Origin: Macrostomum hystrix
Lineage: Eukaryota > Platyhelminthes > Macrostomidae
Assembly (NCBI GenBank): GCA_950097015.1
Contig: CATNEN010000015.1
Span: forward strand, 1,409,501 to 1,473,500
Direction of reading: 5' to 3'
DNA length: 64,000 nt
Position 1 is the stretch's first letter. Every line of letters begins with the position of its first letter. Positions 1 through 11,425 of the stretch are shown here, one piece after another. The translations under genes were made by a program, and so were the position numbers. The notes beneath the pieces are model-generated. The model was given only the letters and a program-made list of their open reading frames with translations. It had not been told where the DNA came from and did not search any database.

Positions 1-1972
1 TTTAAATTTATCAGCGTTTAGTTTTGTTGATTAGTTTATCTGTGTTTTTGCTATAATTTCTATTAGCATTAACACCACATAGGCCTAGCTATATTACACA
101 GAGCATGCAGCAAGCCCGACCACAGCTCTCAACGGAGCAGTTGTTTTTTTTTCTTTAAAAATCAAGAAAGTAACATAGTCAAAAGAGCAATAATAAACAA
201 AAAGTGTTTCTACTGTCTTCTTTTATATTTTTGTATTTTTCTTATATTAAGTTCGGTAATTTTATGACACTTTTTGTTTAATTTAACGTTTTATACGTTA
301 AAAAGAAAGCCGAAAGTTCATTAGAATAATGGCGGCTCGGAAACTATGTTTTAATGTGTGTCAACTGAAAATTTCTTGCATAGCGAAAAAATTGCGAATA
401 TGAACTATATTTTCATGACCGCGATGAAAATGACCATGCGCCACTAAATTATATTACAACTATACCTATTTTAAAACGTATATTTCAAACTGTATTTATC
501 TATGTATCGTTGTTTGAATTCAAGGTAATAATTATGCAATGCGAGATATTTAGCAGTCTTGCTAGTTCATGGCTACAATGATTTCATTTTCAGAATTTTT
601 TAAAATATACATTAGCTATCTACTATGACTTGTGTGTACATTGCCTAGCTAGGCCAGGATAATTGAAGGTGGATGTGGCAACCCCCAGTCCATAGACTGA
701 ACAGTTGTAGGGGGCCTACTCAGTCTTCAGATAGGGGCCTACACCACAATTGATAGCTGCAGCTGTGCTGTTGGCTGCATAGGCCTATCTGGCCCGATTG
801 GGACAGGTGTAATCAGTTATTATTAATTAATTATCTGGCTATAACTAGCCCTTCTACTAGTTATAGTATAGGCCTATTAGCTAAAATTCAATAATTAAAT
901 TAAAATAATAACAATGGTAGGGGCTCCAGTGAGAATTAAAAATAAAGAATTCTATATTTTTGGTTATCTTGTGTTACAGATCTTGCTTGTCTGAGTTAAA
1001 AGACACCTCACTCATCAAAATTTGTCAAGTAATAAAAAATTTATAACAAATTTTGATCAACATTTTAGTTGTTTTCATAATTTATTTTTCCTATAAGGGG
1101 CTGTGATCCAGATGACCAGATAGATTTGACTTGGAAAACAAAAAAAATGCAATAACTTTATTTTTAATGGATTTTTTAAATTCCAAAAGCATATAGTACA
1201 TTTTTTCGTTATCTACACTATTAATATTATATATATATATATCTTCTATTAGGCCTAACACTCAGCATTAAAGTATTAAATTTCGATTTTACATTGATTA
1301 GGATTACTATGCTGACAAGATGTGTTTATTTGTTTACAATATAAAACTCATTTGGCTTTAAAGAAGTGGCAAAGCCATACCTATTCCATAGCTTAACAAA
1401 TAGACATCGCACAGACATAAATTTACTAGGCCTATTTACAGTCAATTGCAAAAGCCATCTGAAATGCGTAAAGGGGGTACATTAGAGAAACATGTTTCCA
1501 GGCGATTCCACTAAAGGTTTGAGTATATCATATTCTACATTAAATTCTACATTAAATTTTAATGGGATACACTTGGAAAACACTAAAAACAATGATTGAA
1601 AAAAAAAAGATAATTTCAACCAAAAAATTCACAAAGTAAAAAACAGTCTTTTACTAAAAAAGAATTGTTAACATTGATTTTTATATCATCTTTCAAATAC
1701 AAGTACAAAAATGTTTCTGAATAAAAAGAATTTCGAATATATGTCAAAAGAAAGAGTCTTTCAAACTTATGCTTAGAATTAAGGTTTCATATAGAGCAGA
1801 GCCTAATGGGAATTATGTTTGGTTAACATTTAAATTTAGCATTGCTAGGCCTATCAGTAGGCCAAGCTACAACTGTGATGTTGCCTTCATATATTTTTTA
1901 ATATTAATTTTAACATTAGTCTGTTGCCGATGATATTTGTTAAGCAGAAATATTTTACAGAGTGTATTGAAC
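1..1972. other. AT-rich upstream non-coding region
   Basis: No coding frame of note is present. The stretch is AT-rich and holds at least six copies of the palindrome AGGCCT, usually inside TAGGCCTA (near 82, 782, 870, 1252, 1430 and 1849). It lies directly upstream of the zinc-finger gene, so the promoter and 5' UTR of that gene are probably here, but I see no convincing TATA box. Confidence 0.5.
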
Positions 1973-1976
1973 ATGA

Positions 1977-4802
1977 ATGTTAAAATCTCTTCAGCCGTCA
2001 CAACTCATGAATGTGTCAGTCATTGTGATTGACTCTGATGATGACAATGAGCAACAGCCTATACAGCGGCAGCAGCAGCAGAGAGCACTTGTCACCCCAG
2101 CCTCCTTAGCAGCTGCAGCTGCCATAAAAGCCAGAGCAGTTGTGCCCCAGCCACCACCCCAGCATGCCAACTATGCTGGCAGCCTTCAGAGCGTCAAGCT
2201 CGGCGGCTTCGTGCCTCTCAACTGTACCGTCACCACCGCCGCCGCCAATGCCCACTCGCGCCGCTTCAAAGAGACTCCGCGAGGCCGAAAGTCCACCGGA
2301 GGTCTCTGTGTCAGCTCGGCCATGCGCCAGCTGGCCTCGCCCCCGACACCTCCGCCAACCCCGCCAGTCAAGCTACAGGCGGTGGTCAGCAACGGCCGCC
2401 TTGTGCCCTCCCCATCGCCTGCCAAGCCGCTGCCGCCAGCCGCAACCTACGAGTCTGTGATTGAGAACGAGAACAACTACATTGACTACACTGAGTACTT
2501 CTACTGCCGCGAGTTCGACCCCACGGAATCCGTGACGTCATCGGCGGCCGCTGCGCCCATCACGCAGGGGCCGTTCACCTACGCCTGCTGCGTCTGCCCC
2601 GCCCGGCTTCCCAGCGCCCACCTGGCCGCTGAGCACATCCTTGAGCACCTGCTCAGTGCCCGAATCCAACGCGCCAGCTTGTCAGCGCACACCCGCTGTC
2701 CCCGCTGCCTCCGCAGCTTCGCCACTCCGGCCCGCATGCAGCGGCACCTGAGTCGCGCCCACCCCACCTCCCAGCCGGACGAGTCCGCCCTGGTCTGCCG
2801 CGTCTGCGAGCTGCACTTCGACACAGACGCCCAGCTCGCCAGCCACCTGCACTGTGCGCATCCGCCTCGGGACATGCCCTACCGCTGCGAGCTGTGCGCC
2901 CACCGCTCCAGCTGCCACGCCGATGTTATTCGGCACTTTTACTCGTTCCACGCCACCAGCGGGGAGCTGCTCTGCCAGTTCTGCTTGAAAGTGTTCCGAT
3001 TTCAAAGCGGTGAGTTGATAAAACTGTCCGGAATGAGCACCAGCAGGTCATGTGTGCTTCACTATCAAGAATAAAAATAATTTTAGGAGGGCTGCGGGCA
3101 ATGGCACATCATTTACTGACACCAGACCCGCAGCTAGTGAGGAGGCAATTCTGCCCATTCCGCTGACTCCTGAGCACACACAGATACCTTGACGCTGGCA
3201 CACACTCACACAGGTGCCTTGGGGGTCGGCCCTCAAGGGCGTAAATTGCACGAAAAGCCTACAAGCCTTCTCTCCGCGTTAAACGCTCCGCCGCTGAGCC
3301 CTGAGGATCGGTTTAAGAATCACCGTTTGTCCCAAACAGGCCAGATGTGCAGCCGAAGCACAGTCGCGGCGCATCTGAAGGCTGCATGCAGCCGACTGTT
3401 TAGTCCATGGACTCGGGGGGATACCACACACCCTCAATCCGATGCACTAAACACTAGGCTACGTAGTTCATAAACTTTAACAAGCCGTACCCTGATAGAC
3501 AGAGACAGCACTCAATGTTGACTTCTGCGGGCTTTGACCGACCCTCAGGTCCCGGCCAGTCAGCCACCCAGTCGCTAAGCTCCTATTACACCCACCTGCG
3601 CGCACACCTGGCTGATCAGTGCGGCTCAGACGGTGACGCGAATAGCAACGCCTGCTCCCGCTGCCGGTTGCACTTCCTCAGCCGGCGGAATCTGCGGCGC
3701 CACGCCGACTCCGATCACAATGGCAAAAGCTTCAACCTATTCGAGCTGACCGCGCCTGCTGCTTCAACTGCCGCCAACTCAGCCGCGGCAGCTGCGGCCA
3801 TCCGCAGTTTAAACGCGGCGCCGGCATCCAGACTGTGCGGCCTCGCTCAGCTGAAATATCGAGTCCGCAGGCAGCAATCCTGCCTGGAATGCCAGCGCCC
3901 GATGTGTCTGACAGGCGAGTTCGAATGTCTAGCATGACTTCTTAGAACAGGTGTAAACAGGTAAACAGGTGTACAGTGCAAGTGATAACAGACAGAGGGA
4001 TTCCAACCATCGCAGGTCACTATCATCGCGAGTTCCTCTGCCCGGCCTGTCGCTACGTCACCTGCTGCGGCGACGCGTTTGCGCGGCACGAGAGGCGGCA
4101 TCGAGCGGGCGTCGCCGGGCCGTCCGCCCTGACCAAAAGTGCTTCAAGGCCGGCGCTTGGCGAGGTCGGAGTCGGCGCTGGCAACAGCAAGTCGGCCTAC
4201 GCCCTCTACTGCCGCTGCGGCTTCGTAACTGCTGACGGCGATGCCATGGCCAGGTGAGCGAGTCTACGAGATGGTTCTCATTGCTATTAGACAGTCTATT
4301 AATTATCCCAAAAGCATGACATGTCTCCAATTATCCCAATAGTTCCCAAAGCAACACCGGTCTACAATTATCTCAATAATTCCCAAAGCAATCCACCGGT
4401 CTCCAATTGTCCCAAAAGTTCCCAAATCAACACCTGGTCTCCAATTGTCCCAAAAGTTCCTAAAGCATCTATAATTCTCACCTGTGCATCAGGCACGTGG
4501 CTGTTGGCTGCCGTGTCAGCAGTGGGGTGAGTCGAGGCTGTTCCTCTGCATCAGCGGGCGCTACTCAGCGCTGGCAGGGCTACAGCAGTGTGCGCCTCAT
4601 CCGTCGGGCACGTCATCGGAAAACCCGCCAGCTGAGGCGGCAGCAGCGGCTGCGCAACGCTTTGAAGCCTGCCGCAGCGCAGGACGGAGCTGCCGGACCA
4701 ATCAAGGTGCCCTTCGAGGCGGTGATGGCTGATTTGGCGGTTCCCAGCGGAGTGCCACTGCTGGAGTCTGTGGGCTTGGGCAAGAGAATCGTTGCCATTT
4801 AG
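1977..4802 (+). CDS. C2H2 zinc-finger protein, ZNF280/POGZ type, four exons
   Basis: Exons are read as 1977-3009, 3549-3914, 4016-4253 and 4493-4802, giving 648 residues with all phases consistent. The N-terminus has a hydrophobic-acidic run (VIVIDSDDD) like a SUMO-interacting motif, then a low-complexity Q/A/P-rich stretch to about residue 150. From about residue 200 come C2H2 fingers: CVCPARL, CPRCLRSF, CRVCELHF, the finger beginning MPYRCELCAHRSS, and LLCQFCLKVF, followed after the first intron by CSRCRLHF and later C-x2-C pairs. The order and the strings MPYxCxxC and LLCxFCLKVF are typical of the ZNF280/POGZ/ZNF592 group, nuclear DNA- or chromatin-binding proteins. Intron 1 carries a SINE; intron 2 appears to use a GC donor (AG|GCGAGT at 3915). 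The C-terminal 100 residues are basic. The exact orthologue is uncertain. A possible poly(A) signal AATAAA is at 5232. Confidence 0.8.
3088..3300 (-). repeat. SINE-A copy 1 (body only, in intron 1 of the zinc-finger gene)
   Basis: Reverse-oriented copy of the repeat described at 11426-11795. Recognisable blocks are GGGCTGCGGGCAATGGCAC, the CTGACTCCTGAGCACACA block, the GGCCCTCAAGGGCGTAAATT block and AAGCCT...CCTTCTCTCCGCG. The tRNA-like head is not clear here. Confidence 0.7.
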
Positions 4803-5730
4803 TAGCGCAGAGTCATCGACTGGCTTTGGACACTCCCACCGCTGAAATTTTGTATTTTGTATCTGTATTGAAATGTATCAGTGCTCCGAAAAATTATTTA
4901 AATTAGCGCTTATGCTACTTGCAGATTGTCTATCTCAGTAGTATGTTATACTCATTTGGCTTAAAAAGTAATACTTGCCCCCTATACCATGTCTGGTTAG
5001 CCGAATCTTGTATGCCATCTGCCAGCTAATGGCACGGCTTTCAAAAACAACTTCCTAACTGTCAGCAATCAGAGTTGCCTATTTGTCTCGGTGTCTTATT
5101 GTCAGATTTTTGTTAATTTAATTGAATTATAATTTAAGTAGATGATTATTTGTATTAGTCCGCATCGGGAATTTCCATGATCCTCTTGTCCCAAAGTCTT
5201 CCCCTCAGTCAATATAGCTTTTGCATCGCTGAATAAAAATAGTATTTGTTTGGCTAGCAAGGCTTGGCAGCTGATCGAATCTAGCTTATTTCCATTGCAA
5301 TATTTGCACTATTTCTCGATCGCTAATGCAAGTCAGAGGGTGCTGCCCATTCTCCTATGCCTGCTTGTTGTCTATGGTATTTTTCTAACGACGGGTCCCA
5401 ATGGGATCTCCAGTTTGTTGCACTTCTATGCTTATGCTTGTAAATAGTGCATCGAGGGCCCGATCTCGCGTGCCAACCTGCCTGCACTGTGCGACTGTCC
5501 TATTTATACCTGCCTGTTATTGCTAAGCCAATCTGCACATTGGCCTCTGCTATGCCACATTTCATTATCTGTAATGCTAATATATGTTGCTTGCTTTATT
5601 AACATTTGCTAGAGACACCATTTGTGTGGTCTGACCGTCCAAACTAAACTGCTTTGTTCCGAGTCATTTTATTCTCATTCGTTTCCTGCTTTCATCTGTT
5701 ATTAGTATCTGGATTCCACGTTTCCTTGTG
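4803..5730. other. Non-coding spacer
   Basis: 3' flank of the zinc-finger gene. It contains AATAAA at 5232-5237, about 430 bases past the stop codon, a plausible poly(A) signal. A 65-codon open frame at 5250-5447 has no recognisable homologue and is not called. Confidence 0.4.
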
Positions 5731-5734
5731 GATT

Positions 5735-6447
5735 GATATTCCCAATATCCCATAGGTTGATATTCCCCAATATCCCATAGATTGATATTCCCCAATATCC
5801 CATAGATTGATATTCCCAATATCCCATAGATTGATATTCCCCAATATCCCATAGATTGATATTCCCAATATCCCATAGATTGATATTCCCCAATATCCCT
5901 TAGCTTGATATTCCCCAATATCCCATAGATTGATATTCCCAATATCCCATAGATTGATATTCCTCAATATCCCTTAGCTTGATATTCCCCAATATCCCAT
6001 AGATTGATATTCCCAATATCCCATAGATTGATATTCCCCAATATCCCTTAGCTTGATATTCCCCAATATCCCATAGATTGATATTCCCCAATACCTCATA
6101 GATTGATATTCCCCAATATCCCATAGATTGATATTCCCCAATATCCCATAGATTGATATTCCCAATATCCCATAGATTGATATTCCCCAATTTCCCTTAG
6201 CTTGATATTCCCCAATATCCCATAGATTGATATTCCCCAATACCTCATAGATTGATATTCCCCAATATCCCATAGATTGATATTCCCCAATATCTCGTAG
6301 ATTAATATTCCCCAATATCCCTTAGCTTGATATTCCCCAATATCTCGTAGATTAATATTCCCCAATATCCCTTAGCTTGATATTCCCCAATATCCCATAG
6401 ATTAATATTCCCCAATATCCCTTAGCTTGATATTCCCCAATATCCCA
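5735..6447. repeat. Minisatellite, unit about 24-25 bp
   Basis: About 29 head-to-tail units of the type GATATTCCCCAATATCCC plus ATAGATT or TTAGCTT. Units vary by one base in length (CCCAA or CCCCAA) and in a central two-state word (CATAGATTG or CTTAGCTTG). Long open frames on the minus strand are by-products of the repeat. Confidence 0.95.
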
Positions 6448-6449
6448 TT

Positions 6450-7180
6450 TACTCTATGAAGAAACTATGCCGTGGTGGTATTCAGCACAAACATAGTAGG
6501 CAATATTTCAGAAACCAATTTCCTGCTAAATACGTACAGAAAATACAGACGTTATCTCTGGTTGGTGACTTAAAAAACGTTAGTAAACTAGTCTTCTCGA
6601 TTCTCACTTCTGACCTTGGCTGTGATCCTGTCAACTGCCGGTTGCTTATCTCTGCTTGTGTCGTGTTTGGCATGTAGTCTAGACAAGAGGTTGATTGTAC
6701 TGCACTGGCCTATTCGCATGCGTAGTGACGATTACAACTTGTTGAAAAGTTGATAATGACTGGAAAATTGAGACATCCGATGGAAGGAAAGCTGAACGAA
6801 AATGCGTTTAAAATAATAAATGACACCAAAGGCTAATAGGCCCGTCTGAACACATGTTGAAACTGGAAGATGACACACATTGTTTTGAATGTCTCTGTCG
6901 AGTTTCTAATTTCGCAGCCAGCTAATCTTGCCGATTAAATCTAACGCTCGCTAACTATATCGTTTTTTTTCTGCAAAGCAAACAATTGCAATCACAAAAC
7001 ACGCAGAAGTCTGGTTTCAGAACAGCTAGCGATAAGGCAGACAGCTATTTAGGGACAGTGGGCCCTGAAAACTGCTGATAAGCTACTGCGCTGCAGGACT
7101 GCGGAGAAGCCTCACTTCGGGGACAATAAGCTCCAGCTACTATATCCGATTGTCAACTCCCTCTGTCTCAAGTGTGAGCC
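6450..7180. other. Upstream region of thymidine phosphorylase
   Basis: No coding or repeat signal is recognisable. The promoter and 5' UTR of the next gene are expected here. A 73-codon open frame at 6456-6677 begins in the last minisatellite unit and resembles nothing. Confidence 0.4.
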
Positions 7181-10100
7181 ATGCTGCTTGAGTTCAGCGA
7201 ACTACTGGACAAGAAGCTGAGCGGGCAGCGGTGGACCGAGGCTGATGTGCAGCTGCTGGTGCGCCTCGTCAGCTCCGGCCGTCTCTCTGGGCCGCAGGTC
7301 GGGGCGGCGCTTATGCTGATCTTCATCCGCGGCTTGGACTTCCAGGAGACCGTACACCTAACCTCCGCCATGACCGCCTCCGGTGATACCCTCACCTGGC
7401 CTGAGTCAGTGAGGGCACTGGTGAGTACTAACATAGATCTGACCGCTAGTTAACCCAGTACCAGAAGTAGTAAGAAATAAGGGAACGCAGTACCAAAGGT
7501 TCTCGCACAGCTGTCAGGGAGTCCACTCGAAGAGAAGGTAGTCAAAGCCAAACATGACGATCCTAGATAAAAATTAACACCAAGAGTAAACCTGACGGCG
7601 AGTGACAAAGACCTAATTAATAACGTCACTGCCGTTCTGCGCAGGTGGTGGACAAGCACAGCACAGGCGGTGTAGGTGACATGGTCAGCCCGCCCATGGT
7701 CGCGTCGCTGACGGCCCTCGGCCTGAAGTTGCCGATGATCTCGGGCCGGTCGCTGGGCCACACCGGCGGCACCATCGACAAGATGGAGTCGGTTCCCGGC
7801 TTCAACGCCAGCCTGACCACCGAGCAGATGAGCAGCGCCATCTTGTCGGAGGTTGGCGGCTTCATCGCTGGGCAGACGGAGGCCATGGTGCCGGCTGACC
7901 GGGTGCTGTACGCCGCCAGGTCCGAGACCGCCACCATCCGCTCCGTGCCGCTCATCACCAGCTCCATCCTGAGCAAGAAGGCCGCTGAAGGCATCTCCGC
8001 CTTGGTGATGGACGTCAAGTTCGGCAGGGCCGCCTTCATGAACACATTTGAAGACGCTCGCAAACTGGCCGAGTCCATAGTGAGCTGAGCTACTGCTTCT
8101 GAGCTGTTTAACAATATGCAAGCATAGACTCAGCCAGGTGCGAGTTCTAACCAGCACACAGTCTCACTCCACGCATCGGAGACTTTTTGTCAATGGGAGG
8201 TCGATTCTGACGAACCCGTGGGACAATCGGGGTGCTACCCACCCTGTACCAACCACCTCGCTCTGTTGTGGGGTGTGAGAGAGGAGGCAAGCCGCCTCTC
8301 GTTTGGGGTCCTTCTTTTGACTGATTTCTGAGCTGCTGTCACTGTCAGTTAAGGTTCGGTAACAAGGCCCATTCTGTCGATATGAGTGAGACCATAGCGG
8401 TTCCTACGTACGTTTCCACGTATCTAGGAATTTCCAGATAACTTATCTTTGGGGACAATTCTTTTCTAGGATTCGGTGCCTAGCTCTTAAAATCAAGTAA
8501 GTGCACAATGGATACATGACAACAGTGAAAAAGAAAATAAGGCCAACATCTCTGTTCTTGAAGAAGTTCCCGAAATGCTGGATGCCGAACGGGGGGTCAA
8601 CATCTCTCCTGGCAGAGCTGGTAAACGCATCTCGCACCAATGTCCCTGAGCTTGATTCTGCGGCGAGGCCACATTTATTTGGCTATTTATTTATTTATTA
8701 TTGTGGCTTGTCATGCAATTTACGCCCTTGAGGGCCAAACTTTCAAGGTGCAGCGAAAGTGTAAACTGCCTGACGATGAGAAAGTCAGGAAATAAAAAAA
8801 ATGTTATCATTGCAGTAGGGCTGCGGGAAATAACACATCATTTGTGACCCGCAGCCAGCGAGGATGCAACTCCTGAGCACACACGCTCACACAGGCGTGT
8901 ACATCTGCCCTGACTTTCTCATCGTCTGGCAGTGTACACTCTCATTGTGCCTTGGAGGTTGGCCCTCAATGGCGTAATTTTCACGACAAGCCCCCAAGCC
9001 TTCTCTCCGCGCTGCGCCCCAGATAAATGTGGCCTCGCCGCGGAATCGAGCTCAGGGACAATGGTGCGAGAAGCAAGCACGCTAACGGTTCAGCCTCGGA
9101 CCCACTGAAAGCCGGGGAGCATTTACCCTCCTGTGTGAGTGTGTGCCTGCATACAGTATCTGTGTGCTGTTCAGGAGTCAGCGGAATGGGCTGTGGGTTT
9201 ACTGCCAGCAGTCCAGTGCTCACAGCCCTCCTGCAAATTCATGAACCAAACATGGCCTTTGTAAAACGTCCTCAGGAGCAGACGGGCCGCGGCTACGGCA
9301 TGAAGGTGACGGTGTTCCTGACGGAGATGGACCGGCCGCTAGGCCGCTGCGTTGGCAACGCTGTGGAGGTGGCGGAGGCGCTCCAGGTGCTGAACGGAAG
9401 CGACGCGGCCTCGGCCGGCCTGTGCGAACTGGTGGCCCGGCAGAGCGGCTGCCTGCTGCGCCTAGCCGGGAAGGCCGAGTCGGACGAAGCCGGGGCGGCG
9501 GCCGTACGCAACTCATGGCGCGACGGCTCTGCGCTGCTGGCCATGCGCCGCATCCTGGTGAACCAGGGCGTCGCCGAGTCGCTGGCCGACCAGCTGTGCC
9601 AGCGTGGCAACTTTCCCGTGCGGGAGTACCTGCGCAGGATGGGGCGCGAGCCGGCGATCTCTACGCAGCTGCTCTGCCCAGCTGATGGTGCGAATTTCCG
9701 ATTCCTAATGTCCCACTGGTTTATCAGCTGCTTGCAAAAGCAAATTGAATCCGTTGTGCGAAAATGTCAATACTGTTTTCTCTCAACTCATTCGATTCTC
9801 AAACTCCCCACGCTCGCAGGCTTCGTGTCGGACATTGAGGCTCTGTCCCTGGCCAAGATCTGCCACCAACTGTGCCACCCGGAGCGGCTGGGCGGCGCGC
9901 TGGACTCCGGTGCCGGACTCGAGCTGCTGGTGGCCAAAGGCGACGCTGTCAAGAAAGGTGCGCGCAATTTGTAGACTTAGCCCCGGTGGATTCGATAAAG
10001 GGTGACTATTGAGCCGATAGAGGGGCTGTGGAGCACTTTCGGGGCAACATAGAATGTGAATGCAAGGCTTCAGTGATGATCTGATGGCCAATCAGAAAGG

Positions 10101-10362
10101 TGGATGATTGTAGGAGCTACTGATCGAATAGCCAAATATGTAAGCAAGAGAAGGGAACCATTGGGTCGAGGACTGGTTATCGAGTCGAGAGTCATCCCAA
10201 CTTCTCCATAATGCAATTTTCCCAGGTGACCCATGGGCTACCGTGTACCTGAGCGAGCCGCTGACCGAGCCGCAGCGTCAGGGCCTGGCCGCCTGCCTGC
10301 AGATCAGCGAGGAGCCGCCCAAACTGCAGCCCCTGATCCGAGAGGTTTTCCCGCTACACTGA
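7181..10362 (+). CDS. TYMP: Thymidine phosphorylase, five exons, complete
   Basis: Exons are 7181-7420, 7645-8079, 9276-9687, 9820-9957 and 10226-10362, giving 453 residues (human TYMP 482, bacterial DeoA about 440). The enzyme converts thymidine and phosphate to thymine and 2-deoxyribose 1-phosphate in pyrimidine salvage, normally as a cytosolic dimer. The N-terminal helical domain contains [15 protein letters not shown]. Exon 2 starts with the phosphate-binding run [11 protein letters not shown] and holds the family signature [17 protein letters not shown], then [18 protein letters not shown] and LVMDVKFG. Exon 3 has [19 protein letters not shown], and exons 4-5 encode the C-terminal alpha/beta domain. 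Introns rule out bacterial contamination. Residues 1-80 align without gaps to the family, so the ATG at 7181 is likely the start. Intron 2 contains a tail-to-tail SINE pair. Confidence 0.95.
8600..8790 (+). repeat. SINE-A copy 2 (left arm of an inverted pair)
   Basis: Plus-oriented copy with the tRNA-like head (GAGCTTGATTCTGCGGCGAG near 8648) and part of the body (GCCCTTGAGGGCCAA, then GTAAACTGCC). It ends in an A-rich run near 8790 and meets the next copy tail to tail inside TYMP intron 2. Confidence 0.75.
8815..9090 (-). repeat. SINE-A copy 3 (right arm of an inverted pair)
   Basis: Minus-oriented copy. It starts with the 3' end block (GGGCTGCGGGAAATAACAC), passes the GGCCCTCAATGGCGTAA block and ends with the tRNA-like head (GCCGCGGAATCGAGCTCAGG). 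Together with copy 2 it makes an inverted repeat of almost 500 bases in the intron. Confidence 0.75.
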
Positions 10363-10560
10363 CTCGCAGCTTCCTGGCTCTGAGCCTGCCCAGCGGGCTT
10401 TATAATAGAATTGAAATCCCACCGTAGGAAATTTACATAATTAATAGGTAAAAATAACAACGGACTGAGTCTACTTTCTCGGTTGTGATTAAGAATTTGG
10501 CCAACTGGAAATTTTTAAGTTTGGATTTTTTGTAACTTTTGTTTATGCTATGCTGCTGGT
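10363..10560. other. 3' flank of TYMP
   Basis: AT-rich spacer after the TYMP stop codon. No canonical AATAAA was seen close to the stop. Nothing else is recognisable. Confidence 0.3.
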
Positions 10561-10579
10561 CCTACAGCATCAACAAATA

Positions 10580-11425
10580 CAATGTACTGTTGTGCACGTG
10601 CGCTTGCACTGCTCAAGTGCACTCGCCCCCCGCGCAACAAGTGCACTCGCAGTTGTTTTTGGCGTTGTTGTTTTTGGCGTTAAAGGCTCAGCGGTGTAAG
10701 CCGCTTAGCCGCCATTGTGTTGGCTGCGCGCTGGTTGGCTGGGCCGCCCTTTTTGGTCCTCGCCCCAGGCTGCCCCTCCCCCAGCTGCGCCGTGATTGGC
10801 CTGTGGGTGGCTGGGCCGGGGTGGTGGGTTGGGGTGGGGCGGGGGAGGGGGCCCCGGCCCTTGGTGAGCCGTGTCCTATAAAGGCGCGGCCGGGGGCGGG
10901 TGGCTGCCCCGTGCGCGTGTTCACGCTCTACAACGCCTGACTACTGTTTCCATAACCCGTCCCCCACGCACAAATAATAACTAAAAATAAATATCGACCA
11001 CCCGGTCTGCCAGCCGCAATCAGAAGTCCGCTGCACGAAATTGACTACACGCGCGAGTGCGAGTGAACCAGAAGTAAGTCGCTGCCTTGTCTCCTTCATT
11101 TCGGGGGCTGTAGTGGGGACCGTCCGTGTGTCCTGACGCCGACTAAGGAGGGGGACTAGACCAGGTAGCCAGCCAGGGGTCACCCTGTACTGTACACCCG
11201 CTGTACTTAGACGCCAGCTCGTGCGCCCTGACGCCCCGCTGAAGGGTGATCGACATCACAGCGTCCCGACGCGTGTGCCGGCCACTTGGGTGCGTCCTGA
11301 TGCCCCAGACTTAGGGTCCCGTGCGGACACTCGCGCCCTGACGCAGGCCAGCACGGGCCCGCGTACTCTGACCCTCCTAGGGGCACCCCTCCGGGAAGTC
11401 GCGAGTACAACAGTACGCTGTAGAG
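10580..11425 (+). promoter_or_regulatory. GC-rich LTR- or promoter-like block with TATA box
   Basis: A sharply GC-rich stretch (about 10610-10930) has two or three ATTGG/TTGGCTGG CCAAT-type boxes (near 10731 and 10794), a long G-rich run (10806-10860) and a good TATA box, CCTATAAAGG, at 10875-10884. An A-rich region with AATAATAAC and AATAAATA follows at 10971-10994. Downstream (11100-11400) the sequence is GC-rich with repeated CCTGACGCC-type words and no long frame. This could be a solo LTR with leader of a retroelement, or an unannotated promoter. No coding sequence supports either choice. Confidence 0.35.

Noticed and set aside
5664-6447. Possible repeat protein on the minus strand (NINLWDIG units)
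   Set aside because: Same frames appear several times in overlapping registers of the minisatellite; no start context, no splice structure.
7450-8157. 235-codon minus-strand frame
   Set aside because: It is the shadow of TYMP exon 2, which has the conserved enzyme motifs on the plus strand.
7181-10362. Bacterial contamination or horizontal transfer as the origin of thymidine phosphorylase
   Set aside because: Four introns with consistent phases and SINE-A in intron 2 place it firmly in the host genome; animals normally have TYMP.
10539-10940. 133-codon plus-strand frame in the GC-rich block
   Set aside because: Compositional frame crossing the TATA box; no homology and no splice or start support.
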